A DNA stretch of 64,000 nucleotides from a bacterium (GTDB lineage Bacteria; Armatimonadota; Fimbriimonadia; Fimbriimonadales; Fimbriimonadaceae). Numbering within the stretch: position 1 is the first letter of the stretch; the number at the start of each line of letters is the position of its first letter. A program made the position numbers and the translations under genes. A model generated the notes under the pieces. That model had not been told where the DNA came from. It worked only from the letters and a program-made list of their open reading frames with translations, and did no database searches. This document shows, piece after piece, positions 50,004 to 57,898 of the stretch. The stretch covers positions 1,302,001 to 1,366,000 of the forward strand of contig JAIXUN010000002.1 of NCBI GenBank assembly GCA_027483535.1, read 5' to 3'.

Positions 50004-50996
50004 TTACCTCATCGGCGCGGGAAGTGGCGTAATCCTTGTATTTCCTTTTCCAGGCTTAACCTTTTGCGGATTCTTACCCGCAGGTTTTTCTGGAACCGGG
50101 CGATCTGGCGACGAGGGTCCAATCGAGATCGAGGGATCACCCGCCGGGTCGCCATTATCCTCGCCTGGTCTCGTAACGTCTCCGTCGGTGGGCTTAGGCG
50201 CAGGTTTGGACCGCTCGGCGGGGTCCACCGCCGGGACAAACAGAACGTTTCGCTCGCCCTCTTCAAAGGTTGAAAAGGCGTAGTCTCTTCCGAGTTGCTG
50301 AATCATCTCAACCGGAGACATCTCTCGAAAGTCGACGACGACATCAGGATTCGGAAAGCCAGGTGCGAACTCGCAGCGAAGTCCACCGGAATCCGCGATC
50401 AGCTTCAGTGCTGCCATCAAGGGTGCCTTCGCCAGTTTCAACGACTTCTTTCGATGGAATTCGGGGACCCTTTCTCCAGAATCGGGTGCGTTGAGAAGAC
50501 CATCGTCGATCGGTTTTCCGGCCGCATCTAGGTTCGGCCCCGCCGCTCCATTGGTCATCTCCTGAGAGCCTTGCGGATACGTAGGGGGGCTCACCTGTGC
50601 GGTGTTTCCTTGCGATGTATTTGATCCGCCGTTTGGCGTCGGGGTCTCTGCAAAAGGTTGGCGCGGTATCTCGACGCGGGCCTGAACTTCCGGCGACTTC
50701 GATAGGATGCTTTGCGTCACCCCGCCAATGGCAACAACGGCAAGGACCGCCGCAAACGCGATCAGCGCGGGATGGAGGCCCCGAGTTGGCGAAACGGCCG
50801 GTTTCGGAGTGAATTTCGCCGGAGCGTCAACCGTTTGACCCGGTTTTCCTTGCTTCAAGGCGGCAACCATCTTGATGCGCTTATGCAGTTCTAAGCGATA
50901 GGAAGGATAGCGACGCTCGAAGTCCAGAACGTCCTCGGGTCGATTGGACTCCGCTATCTCCCATATGATCTGGTCGATATCGTTGGGAATCCTCAT
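50004..50996 (-). CDS. Probable anti-sigma-like membrane protein with STN-like domain
   Basis: A 330-residue protein coupled to the sigma-factor gene (ATGA overlap). The N-terminus (IDQIIWEIAESNRPEDVLDF) is helical, and a single helix lies at about 78-97 (ALIAFAAVLAVVAIGGVTQSI). A low-complexity linker rich in Pro/Gly/Asn/Thr follows. Then comes a domain about 190-265 (LKLAKAPLMAALKLIADSGG, CEFAPGFPNPDVVVDF, SPVEMIQQLGRDYAFSTFEE) that resembles the secretin/TonB N-terminal (STN) fold, and a Pro-rich tail. A cytoplasmic N-terminal anti-sigma part is inferred from position only; no zinc HxxxCxxC motif is seen. Confidence 0.6.
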   Translation of the reverse strand: MRIPNDIDQIIWEIAESNRPEDVLDFERRYPSYRLELHKRIKMVAALKQGKPGQTVDAPAKFTPKPAVSPTRGLHPALIAFAAVLAVVAIGGVTQSILSKSPEVQARVEIPRQPFAETPTPNGGSNTSQGNTAQVSPPTYPQGSQEMTNGAAGPNLDAAGKPIDDGLLNAPDSGERVPEFHRKKSLKLAKAPLMAALKLIADSGGLRCEFAPGFPNPDVVVDFREMSPVEMIQQLGRDYAFSTFEEGERNVLFVPAVDPAERSKPAPKPTDGDVTRPGEDNGDPAGDPSISIGPSSPDRPVPEKPAGKNPQKVKPGKGNTRITPLPAPMR

Positions 50997-51568
50997 GCTT
51001 CTTCCTGCTCCTCATAGTGAACCCTAAAGCGCTCTCGGGCTCGATAGAGCCGTGTTTTCACGGCGTTGACGTTGGAGCCCATCGCTTCGGCCATCTCTTG
51101 GAGGCTGAGCTCTTGCCAGTAGAAAAGAGTTAATAAGGCCCGATCGTTGGACGAGAGTTTGGCGAGGGCCGCTTCAACATTTGCATCGATCGTGGGGGTT
51201 GTCTCGTCCGGCGCGACCAGGTGATGGTCGACTTCATCAAGGTTGGTATGGCGGAAACGGAATCGCAGTTTCCTCGTTTCCTGAATCGACCGGTTCACGG
51301 CAATTCGATACAGCCACGTTCCAAATCGAGACCTGCGGTCGAACTTCGAAAGGTTTCTCAGCGCGAGGGTGAACACTTCTTGAGTAACGTCCTGGGCCTC
51401 TTCCGAATCCAACACGATGCCGCGAACGAGGGCTATCACCCGGGTGTGGTATTTGGCGTAGAGGCGTTGGAACTGGTCGCCTTCGCCCGCGAGAACGCGG
51501 TCGACGATGATTGAGTCATCGTCGAAAGGTTCTTGCATGCTCATTTTTTGGACCAGAATCCGGTTCAC
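50993..51568 (-). CDS. ECF-type RNA polymerase sigma factor
   Basis: A 191-residue group IV sigma factor. Region 2 includes DQFQRLYAKYHTRVIALVRG, EAQDVTQEVFTLALRN and RSRFGTWLYRIAVNRSIQ; region 4 is LSSNDRALLTLFYWQELSLQ then EMAEAMGSNVNAVKTRLYRA. It would recruit polymerase to stress or envelope promoters. The GTG 51568 overlaps the stop of the upstream glycosyltransferase-like gene (GTGA); in-frame ATGs at 51544 and 51538 are alternatives. It overlaps the downstream membrane-protein gene, so the two are a probable sigma/anti-sigma pair. Confidence 0.93.
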   Translation of the reverse strand: MNRILVQKMSMQEPFDDDSIIVDRVLAGEGDQFQRLYAKYHTRVIALVRGIVLDSEEAQDVTQEVFTLALRNLSKFDRRSRFGTWLYRIAVNRSIQETRKLRFRFRHTNLDEVDHHLVAPDETTPTIDANVEAALAKLSSNDRALLTLFYWQELSLQEMAEAMGSNVNAVKTRLYRARERFRVHYEEQEEA

Positions 51569-53055
51569 GCAAGTCTATTGACGCGCGAGAGGGCAATAGA
51601 CGTCACATCCGGGTTTACCGGTTCGTTTCTCGTGATCGGAGTTCCGGTTCGTTTCGAGAACTCTTCCTTCAGCTTCGACCCCGCAAAAACCGTGGTGCCG
51701 CCCAAGACCAAAACAACCATGGCAAGAGCTGGAAGGAGGCGCTCGCGAGTGAGTCGCCAGAAACCAAGGCCGAGGAAGAGGGCGATCGGTGCGATGGCGG
51801 GGTAGAGGTATCGGGCTTGAGCTTGGAAATACTTCCCGTTGAATCGCAGGAAGGCCAGCAGAACGAGCACGGTCAGAACGATCGCGAACACCTTCACCAC
51901 GGGTGAGAGAGATTCCTCTTGTTTAGAATCGTCTGCGTTTGCCGCTTTTTTGTTCAGGAGACCCGCCAGGTTGCCCAGGCCGCCAATGAGTAGGAACGCC
52001 AACACAAGTCGGTAGAGGGTGTTTTTGTCGGCGGCGGCGATGGCTCGACCGGAATCGTTGAGCCAAATGTCCATATAGCCGAACGCGCCAATGAACGACC
52101 TGGCGGTCCACCAGCCGATCCATTCACTCCAGTAAGCGAAATCTGAACCCGCCGCAGCCGCGATCGCGGATTTCTGAGCAGAACCCACAAACGCCTCATC
52201 GAAGGCTTTCAGCGCGAAGAAGTCTCCGTAAAGTTGCATGTTGCGCACAAGCCATGGCGCAGCGAGTAGTAGTCCAACAAAGGCGGCAATAACCAAGTGC
52301 TTTCTCGCCTCAGCGTTTCGTTGAACGATCGCGCCCACGAACAATGAGGGGATCACAAGAACGGCGGTGCTCTTCGTCAGAAGGGCGAGTCCAGTCAACC
52401 CGCCGATTTGAACTGCCGTTCGCATCGTCGGTTCGCCATTGGATTTTGCCAGCAGTAAAAGCACGCAGGAAATGAGGCAGAAGAGGAGAACGTCGTTATT
52501 GATCGCGCCGGAAAGCGCCACGTTCATTGGCAAGAACGCCGCGACTGAGGCGGCCATTGCCCCGACCTCCCATTTTCGAGAAGCGTAGAACGCGAACAGG
52601 CCGATGAGGAAAACGTTCGCCGCACCCAGAAGGGAATTGAGCCCCCGAATTTTGGTGCCGAAGCCGGCGTCTTCTGGTTTGGAATCGCCTGAAACCTTGT
52701 TGACCGCAGTTGCGAGCAGGTAGTAAAGCGGCGGCTGGTGGCTCTGGTAGCTCTCGTAGAGGTTCGGATCTTTCGGGTCGAAAATGGGGAACTTGCCCGT
52801 GCTTCCAAGAGAGCCGATGTAGTTTGCGTGCTGGCGCTCGTCTGGCGCCCCAATGTCCTTTGCCATGGCGGGACCACCTGTGTTGGGGTCTCGTTGATTC
52901 AGCAGAATGCCCTCGGTTCGATAAGGAGTGGAAGTAGCAAACCAAGTGGCAAGGAGAAAGTGAACCAAGGCGATGATCGCCAGCGCAATCTTGGCTTTTG
53001 CGGGAACCTGCAGCGTTGCGGGCGCTTCACTGTTCATCGCCACCAAGTTTGCCAC
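51565..53055 (-). CDS. Membrane glycosyltransferase-like protein (GT39/ArnT-type)
   Basis: A 496-residue protein with about 11-12 membrane helices (IALAIIALVHFLLATWFATS first; VMVLVLG-like near the end). The loop after helix 1 has DIGAPDERQHANYIGSLGST and QSHQPPLYYLLATAVN: Asp-Glu followed by Gln-Pro-Pro, as in dolichyl-phosphate-mannose or ArnT-like transferases (acidic pair plus a Q-P-P-L). Another marker is INNDVLLF. It likely transfers a lipid-linked sugar in the extracytoplasmic space. It is upstream of, and coupled to, the sigma gene, an odd neighbour. The start is GTG 53055 or ATG 53037. Confidence 0.72.
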   Translation of the reverse strand: MANLVAMNSEAPATLQVPAKAKIALAIIALVHFLLATWFATSTPYRTEGILLNQRDPNTGGPAMAKDIGAPDERQHANYIGSLGSTGKFPIFDPKDPNLYESYQSHQPPLYYLLATAVNKVSGDSKPEDAGFGTKIRGLNSLLGAANVFLIGLFAFYASRKWEVGAMAASVAAFLPMNVALSGAINNDVLLFCLISCVLLLLAKSNGEPTMRTAVQIGGLTGLALLTKSTAVLVIPSLFVGAIVQRNAEARKHLVIAAFVGLLLAAPWLVRNMQLYGDFFALKAFDEAFVGSAQKSAIAAAAGSDFAYWSEWIGWWTARSFIGAFGYMDIWLNDSGRAIAAADKNTLYRLVLAFLLIGGLGNLAGLLNKKAANADDSKQEESLSPVVKVFAIVLTVLVLLAFLRFNGKYFQAQARYLYPAIAPIALFLGLGFWRLTRERLLPALAMVVLVLGGTTVFAGSKLKEEFSKRTGTPITRNEPVNPDVTSIALSRVNRLA

Positions 53056-53185
53056 GTTTGCCGAGTGCTCCGAGCGGCCCGAACCACATCAACTTCGATG
53101 ATTTTGCAGAGGATTGGCTTCCAAAAAAGCAAAGAAACGTTACTATAGAAAGTGAATCCACGCCTTGGGTGGGGGAAAACCAGTT

Positions 53186-54160
53186 ATGACTTCGATGATC
53201 GGTTCCGTATTGGTCGTGGCGACGATGTTCGCCGGTGGACAGTCTCGCGATGGTTCGAGTGCGTTCGCCGCATTCGCAGAAGCGCTCAACAAAAAGCCCG
53301 CCCTCTCGGCGTCCATTAAGGTTCAGCAGGTAGGCGGAAGCTCCGTCACTTACCAAGTGGCGATGAAGAAGCCCGGTTTCCTTCGCGTCGATAAGCCCTC
53401 CGAGCTATTTGTGGCGGATGGAACGCAGATCACCGTGTTCGACAAGAAGGACAAGGTCTTCTACAAAAAGGCGCAAACTGCCGATGATCTGAAGCTTGCT
53501 CTGAAGGAAGAGGGCCTCAACATTGTTGCCCCGTTCTTTGACGCCAAGGCAGTTGCTCCCACAACAGTGCGAGACCTTGGAACGAAGGCGGTAGCGGGCG
53601 AGAACGTTCGCATCTTGGAAGCAGTTTTCGGTACGAAGAACGCCAAGGTCGTCACGCTGTACGTCCCAACGAACAACCTTCTCAAGCGAGCGCAGGTGGT
53701 TGTTGGTAAGGCAGATTCCCAAACCACTTCCGTGATTTCCGCTCAAATGGGAGAATCGGTAACGGATAGCTTCGCGTTCCAAGCGCCAGATGGAGCAACC
53801 GAAATCAGCTACGAAGACCTCATTTCTAGCCGATGGATCATGGACTTCGACGAAGCCATGTTGGTCGCCAAGCGAACGGGCAAGAAAGTGTTCGTGGACT
53901 TCATGGCCGATTGGTGCGGACCGTGCAAGCAGATGGATCGAGAGGTCTTCACCACCTCCGAGTTCAAGTCGCTTGGCAAGAAGCTCGTTTTCTGTAAGGT
54001 CAATATCGATTACAACCCGGCTCTGGCGGACAAGTACAAGGTCGATGCGATCCCGAACATGCACGTGATGACATCCGAGGCTCAATCCATCGGCAGCATC
54101 CTTGGCTCGATGGACACTTCGTCGTTCATGTCCAAAATTAACGGAATTCTCGGGCAGTAA
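53186..54160 (+). CDS. LolA-like domain fused to a thioredoxin domain
   Basis: A 324-residue exported protein (signal MTSMIGSVLVVATMFAGGQS). The N-terminal half (about 30-200: ALNKKPALSASIKVQQVGGS, KKPGFLRVDKPSELFVADGT, FDKKDKVFYKKAQ) has the beta-curl look of LolA/DUF2092. The C-terminal half is a thioredoxin fold with the redox pair Cys244-Gly-Pro-Cys247 in FMADWCGPCKQMDREVF and a cis-Pro in VDAIPNMHV. A periplasmic disulfide reductase or isomerase that also binds a lipid-like ligand is an inference. ATG 53186 follows GGGGG; TTG 53165 is in frame. Confidence 0.75.
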   Translation: MTSMIGSVLVVATMFAGGQSRDGSSAFAAFAEALNKKPALSASIKVQQVGGSSVTYQVAMKKPGFLRVDKPSELFVADGTQITVFDKKDKVFYKKAQTADDLKLALKEEGLNIVAPFFDAKAVAPTTVRDLGTKAVAGENVRILEAVFGTKNAKVVTLYVPTNNLLKRAQVVVGKADSQTTSVISAQMGESVTDSFAFQAPDGATEISYEDLISSRWIMDFDEAMLVAKRTGKKVFVDFMADWCGPCKQMDREVFTTSEFKSLGKKLVFCKVNIDYNPALADKYKVDAIPNMHVMTSEAQSIGSILGSMDTSSFMSKINGILGQ

Positions 54161-54186
54161 TCGCTCTTTTATCATCCGTTAGCATC

Positions 54187-54217
54187 GGGGACGGCGCTTC
54201 AAAGAGGCGTCGTCCCC
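54187..54217 (+). terminator. Terminator after the thioredoxin-fusion gene
   Basis: An 11-base-pair stem (54187-54197 with 54207-54217, one G-U pair) lies 27 bases past the stop and is followed by TATTTG. The T tract is short, so strength is uncertain. Confidence 0.55.
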
Positions 54218-54318
54218 TATTTGCAATGAATCCACGTGGTTCAGCCGATAATCTCAAATGAACTTAAATTGGGTGAGGTAACCTCCCGCCCTAGCGTAGC
54301 TTCACAGTGGAGATTTCG

Positions 54319-55458
54319 TTGAGCAACAAATCAGCCACGGCGACCGCCGAAAAAGCGGAGCCAGACCAACAACCCGTAGTCAGCCGTCCGAGCGATCTTC
54401 TTACGAAAGAAGAGCGCTTCGAGATGTGGATGCAGCTTTATTTGGCACGGTATTTTGACGTTCGACTGATCAAGGAAAAGAAGAGAGGTCGTTTGCGAGG
54501 AACGCTGTATTCATCGCACAACCAAGAGGCCATTATCGTCGGGTCGCTTTTTGGTTTGAAGCCCACGGATTGGATTAGCCCGATTCACCGCGATATGCCT
54601 GCCTTCTTCATGAAGGACATTCGATCAGGATGGGAGAACAATGACCGGATCGGAATGAGCGTCGAAGAAGTTTGCGCTCAGGTCTGGGGCAAAGTAGATT
54701 CCCCGGGTCGAGCCCGAGACAACTGGTCTCACATTGGTTCCCGCTCCAAACGAATCATCCACTCCACCTCGATGCTTGCCGGAACCATTCCGGTAGCGGC
54801 GGGTGTGGCTTATGCCGACCGACTCAACGGTGGCGACTCCGTAGTTATCACGTACAACGGCGAAGGTTCGACCGCACAAGGAATTTTCCACGAGGCGATC
54901 AACTATGCGGCCGTTCACAAGCTTCCGGTGGTCACGATTGTAGAAAACAACCAGTGGGCATACGGTACGCCTGTCGAACTCGAATGTCCGACCCCAGACG
55001 TCGCGGATCGCGCCAAGGGCTTTGGAATTCCTGGCTTGGTCGCGGATGGTCAAGACGTGTTTGACGTCTACGACAAGGTCATGCAGGCCGTGAACCACGC
55101 CCGTTCTGGCAGTGGTCCAAGCATTGTCGAGTGCAAGACTTTCCGTGCCTATGGTCACGGTGACCACGATGACGATCGCGCCGCCAGATATCGACCGGAA
55201 GACGAGGTCGTGCAAGGCCGAGGACGTGACCCGATCGCAGTTTGTCGCCAGCGACTTCTGGAACTCGGAGACATCGGATCCGACTTTGCAGAAAAGTGGG
55301 TTGCAGAAGGCAAGAGTGCTTCCGAGGCAACCAACGAGGACTTCCCGGAAAAGGTTGTGGAGTACTTGAACAAAGGCATCGATTTCGCAGTGGCATCGGC
55401 GCTGCCTCCAGCAGAAGAGGGTGGCATGTGGGTGTTTTACGAAGGAGGTTCTAAGTGA
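54319..55458 (+). CDS. 2-oxoacid dehydrogenase E1 component, alpha subunit
   Basis: A 379-residue thiamine-diphosphate enzyme subunit of a pyruvate or branched-chain 2-oxoacid dehydrogenase. Seen: YLARYFDVRLIKEKKRGRL, the thiamine region IPVAAGVAYAD, NGEGSTAQGIFHEAINYA (the usual GDG is GEG here), ENNQWAYGTPVEL, and the phosphorylation-loop-like HGDHDDDRAARYR. TTG 54319 is chosen because GGAG stands six bases before it; GTG 54307 would add four residues. GTGA overlaps the beta subunit start. E2 and E3 genes are not in the window. Confidence 0.9.
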   Translation: MSNKSATATAEKAEPDQQPVVSRPSDLLTKEERFEMWMQLYLARYFDVRLIKEKKRGRLRGTLYSSHNQEAIIVGSLFGLKPTDWISPIHRDMPAFFMKDIRSGWENNDRIGMSVEEVCAQVWGKVDSPGRARDNWSHIGSRSKRIIHSTSMLAGTIPVAAGVAYADRLNGGDSVVITYNGEGSTAQGIFHEAINYAAVHKLPVVTIVENNQWAYGTPVELECPTPDVADRAKGFGIPGLVADGQDVFDVYDKVMQAVNHARSGSGPSIVECKTFRAYGHGDHDDDRAARYRPEDEVVQGRGRDPIAVCRQRLLELGDIGSDFAEKWVAEGKSASEATNEDFPEKVVEYLNKGIDFAVASALPPAEEGGMWVFYEGGSK

Positions 55459-56468
55459 GCGCTACCGTAGATGCCCCGGCAATCCTGAAGAAGAACTACC
55501 TGACCGCCCTTAAGGAGGCGATCGACGAGGAGATGCTCAGAAACCCAGACATGATCTGTCAGGGTGAGGACATCGGTCTTCTGGGCGGCGCATTCGGCGT
55601 GACCGACGGTCTCCAAGCCAAGTATGGCAACAAGCGAGTTGTCGACATGCCTATCTCGGAGGCTGCGATCATCGGTTCTGCGGTCGGAATGGCGCTCAAC
55701 GGCAAGACCGTGATGGCCGAGATGCAGTTCATCGACTTCATCTCCTGCGGGTTCGACCAGATCGTCAACATGATGGCGACCTATCACTACCGAACCGCGG
55801 GCGAAGTCAACATGCCCGTCGTCGTTCGTGGTCCTGCAGGTGCTTATGGCGGTGGTGCTCTCTACCACAGCCAGATGAACGAAGCCTGGTTCTGCAACTC
55901 GCCCGGATTGAAGGTCGTTTGTCCTTCCACTCCGTACGACGCAAAGGGCCTGCTGAAAGCTTCTCTGCGAGACGGCAACCCCGTGATCTTCTTTGAGATC
56001 AAGGAACTCTATCGCCGACGCGAGTTGGAAGAAGAGTTGCCCAGCGAGGACTACATCGTTCCGCTCGGTAAAGCCGCGATTCGCCGAGAGGGAACGGACG
56101 TTACGTTCGTTTCTTACGGTCAGAACGTCTACCACTGCTTAGCGGCGGCTGACGAACTTGCGAAGCAAGGTGTTCATGCCGAAGTGATCGACATTCGCAC
56201 CTTGGTTCCGTTGGACGAGGAGACGATCTACAATTCGATCGCGAAAACCAATCGAGTGATCGTGGTAAACGAGGCTCCGATGACCTGCGGATTTGCAGGT
56301 GAGATCGTTGCTCGCATCACGACCAACGCGTTTGATCTTCTCGACGCGCCTCCGGTGCGAATCACTCGTCTGGACACTCCAGTGCCGTGGGTCAAGCCAT
56401 TGGAACTCTACGTTCTCCCGAGCGTCGAGAAACTGGTCAACGCCGCTCTCCAAACGGTTCGATACTAA
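55455..56468 (+). CDS. 2-oxoacid dehydrogenase E1 component, beta subunit
   Basis: A 337-residue partner of the alpha subunit. Typical are ALKEAIDEEMLRNPDMICQG, GEDIGLLGGAFGVTDGL, DMPISEAAIIGSAVGMALNG, MQFIDFISCGFDQIVNMMAT, VVRGPAGAYGGGALYHSQ, VVCPSTPYDAKGLLKAS, and C-terminal VIDIRTLVPLDEETIYNSI. It starts at GTG 55455, overlapping the alpha stop, with GAAGGAGG in front. Together they decarboxylate a 2-oxoacid and acylate the lipoyl group of E2. Pyruvate is the simplest guess; branched-chain acids are possible. Confidence 0.92.
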   Translation: MSATVDAPAILKKNYLTALKEAIDEEMLRNPDMICQGEDIGLLGGAFGVTDGLQAKYGNKRVVDMPISEAAIIGSAVGMALNGKTVMAEMQFIDFISCGFDQIVNMMATYHYRTAGEVNMPVVVRGPAGAYGGGALYHSQMNEAWFCNSPGLKVVCPSTPYDAKGLLKASLRDGNPVIFFEIKELYRRRELEEELPSEDYIVPLGKAAIRREGTDVTFVSYGQNVYHCLAAADELAKQGVHAEVIDIRTLVPLDEETIYNSIAKTNRVIVVNEAPMTCGFAGEIVARITTNAFDLLDAPPVRITRLDTPVPWVKPLELYVLPSVEKLVNAALQTVRY

Positions 56469-56490
56469 GGCAAGAGCCTTCGAACATTTC

Positions 56491-56523
56491 AGCCCCCGGT
56501 TCCGTCTGGAACTGGGGGCTTTT
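56491..56523 (+). terminator. Rho-independent terminator of the E1 operon
   Basis: A 13-base-pair stem (one G-U pair), arms 56491-56503 and 56508-56520, closes a 4-base loop and ends in TTTT. The next gene's most likely start codon begins within five bases of it. Confidence 0.8.
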
Positions 56524-56527
56524 CTCG

Positions 56528-57067
56528 TTGTACGGCAAGTTTTTTGGAAAGAATCGCAAGGAATCCAGGCGGCAGGGCTGGGTCGGCTTTCTTGTGCTCG
56601 TCGGCGGCAGCATGGCGCTGGGTGGTGGATTTCTCACCATCGTCTCCGCCTTTGGAACAGGAATCGGCGAGTGGGTGTTCACCCTTTTCAATGTCTTGAA
56701 GATTCTAACGATCACCGGAGCGTTGATGTGGGTGGTCGGCATGGTTCTGGCGTTCCAGACCGAGCGGACCCAGTTCAAAGGACCACAAACGGGGCTCGAC
56801 GGTGCTCGAGTCGTGGCGAGATTCGCGCTCGACAAGGCAGACGTTCTCTACACGGAAATGGGGATGATCGAATTCTTAGATAAGCCTCGCTACTTTGTCC
56901 GCCTGTACACCCCTCGCGACGGTTCTGTGGAGTATCGCTGTTCACCCGAGGTGTTCTGGATGTGCGGAGAGGGGCTCATCGGTAGGGCAGAGGTGCAAGG
57001 CAACTGGCTGGGCTCGTTCACGCCAACGGTTGGGGCACATTACACCGGGGTCGGAGAGTCCTTCTAA
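56528..57067 (+). CDS. Small two-helix membrane protein of unknown function
   Basis: A 179-residue protein: a short basic N-terminus (YGKFFGKNRKESRRQGW), two membrane helices (WVGFLVLVGGSMALGGGFLT; LKILTITGALMWVVGMVLAF) and a soluble C-terminal half (about 80-179) with LDGARVVARFALDKADVLYT, KPRYFVRLYTPRDGSVEYRC and SFTPTVGAHYTGV. No family is recognised. The TTG 56528 start is inferred from the N-terminus; it directly abuts a terminator, and no Shine-Dalgarno or -10 is visible, so the true start might be farther in. Confidence 0.55.
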   Translation: MYGKFFGKNRKESRRQGWVGFLVLVGGSMALGGGFLTIVSAFGTGIGEWVFTLFNVLKILTITGALMWVVGMVLAFQTERTQFKGPQTGLDGARVVARFALDKADVLYTEMGMIEFLDKPRYFVRLYTPRDGSVEYRCSPEVFWMCGEGLIGRAEVQGNWLGSFTPTVGAHYTGVGESF

Positions 57068-57074
57068 ACGACAA

Positions 57075-57104
57075 ACGGTCCGAAGATGGCAATCTTCGAA
57101 CCGT
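57075..57104. terminator. Hairpin between convergent genes (possible bidirectional terminator)
   Basis: A 12-base-pair stem with one internal C/A mismatch (57075-57087 with 57092-57104) has a 4-base loop. It lies between the small membrane gene and livG. T tracts on both sides are short. Confidence 0.5.
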
Positions 57105-57127
57105 ATCGCTCTGTTTGGTGAGTCTGC

Positions 57128-57898
57128 TTAGACCGCTTCGCCCAGATAAGCAGAGATGACTTTCGGGTTGTTCCGGATCTCTTCCGGAGGTCCTTGAGCA
57201 ATCTCTTCGCCGTGGTCGAGAACCACGATTCGCTCGCACAGTCCCATCACGAACTTCATGTCGTGCTCGATGAGAAGGACGGTCACGCCGAGTTGCTCTC
57301 GAATGGTCTTGACCATCTGAAGCAGTTCCACCTTCTCTTGAGGGTTCATGCCCGCGGCGGGCTCGTCGAGAAGGAGCAGCTTTGGCTTGGTGGCCAGGGC
57401 TCTGGCGATCTCCAAGCGACGCTGCATTCCGTAAGCGAGGTCGGCACTTCGAACGTTGGCAACGTCTCGAAGATCGACCAACTCCAGGAGCTCAAGAGCC
57501 TGGCCCTTCAATCGCTCGGTCTCGCTGATCGCCTTCGGGAAGTAGGCAAGTGCCGATCCCAAGGAGGATCGGTTCCGAAGGAATCCACCAACGACAACGT
57601 TCTCAAGCGCAGAGAGCGATCCAAAGAGCCTGATGTTCTGGAAAGTTCGGCAGATGCCCTTGTAGGCAATCTTATTCGCTGGGGTGCCGCCGATCGGTTT
57701 GCCCTCGAAAAGGATCGATCCGGCAGTTGGCTTGTAAACGCCCGTGATCAAGTTGAAGCACGTCGTCTTGCCAGCACCGTTTGGACCGATCAGACCAAAG
57801 AGCTGTCCTCGCTCGATCTCGAAGGAGACCTTGTTGACGGCGATGAGTCCGCCAAACTGGATCGTCGCTTCGGTGAGTTTCAGCAACGGTTCGCTCAT
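57128..57898 (-). CDS. livG: Branched-chain amino-acid-type ABC transporter ATPase LivG
   Basis: A 256-residue nucleotide-binding subunit. Walker A is GLIGPNGAGKTTCFNLITG, the signature-like segment is LAYGMQRRLEIARALA, Walker B LLLLDEPAAGMN, with H-loop IEHDMKFVM. The insert GICRTFQNIRLFGSLSALEN is typical of LivG. ATG 57898 after GGAGG overlaps the end of livM. LivF, the second ATPase of these importers, is not in the window; the next gene is convergent. Confidence 0.93.
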   Translation of the reverse strand: MSEPLLKLTEATIQFGGLIAVNKVSFEIERGQLFGLIGPNGAGKTTCFNLITGVYKPTAGSILFEGKPIGGTPANKIAYKGICRTFQNIRLFGSLSALENVVVGGFLRNRSSLGSALAYFPKAISETERLKGQALELLELVDLRDVANVRSADLAYGMQRRLEIARALATKPKLLLLDEPAAGMNPQEKVELLQMVKTIREQLGVTVLLIEHDMKFVMGLCERIVVLDHGEEIAQGPPEEIRNNPKVISAYLGEAV

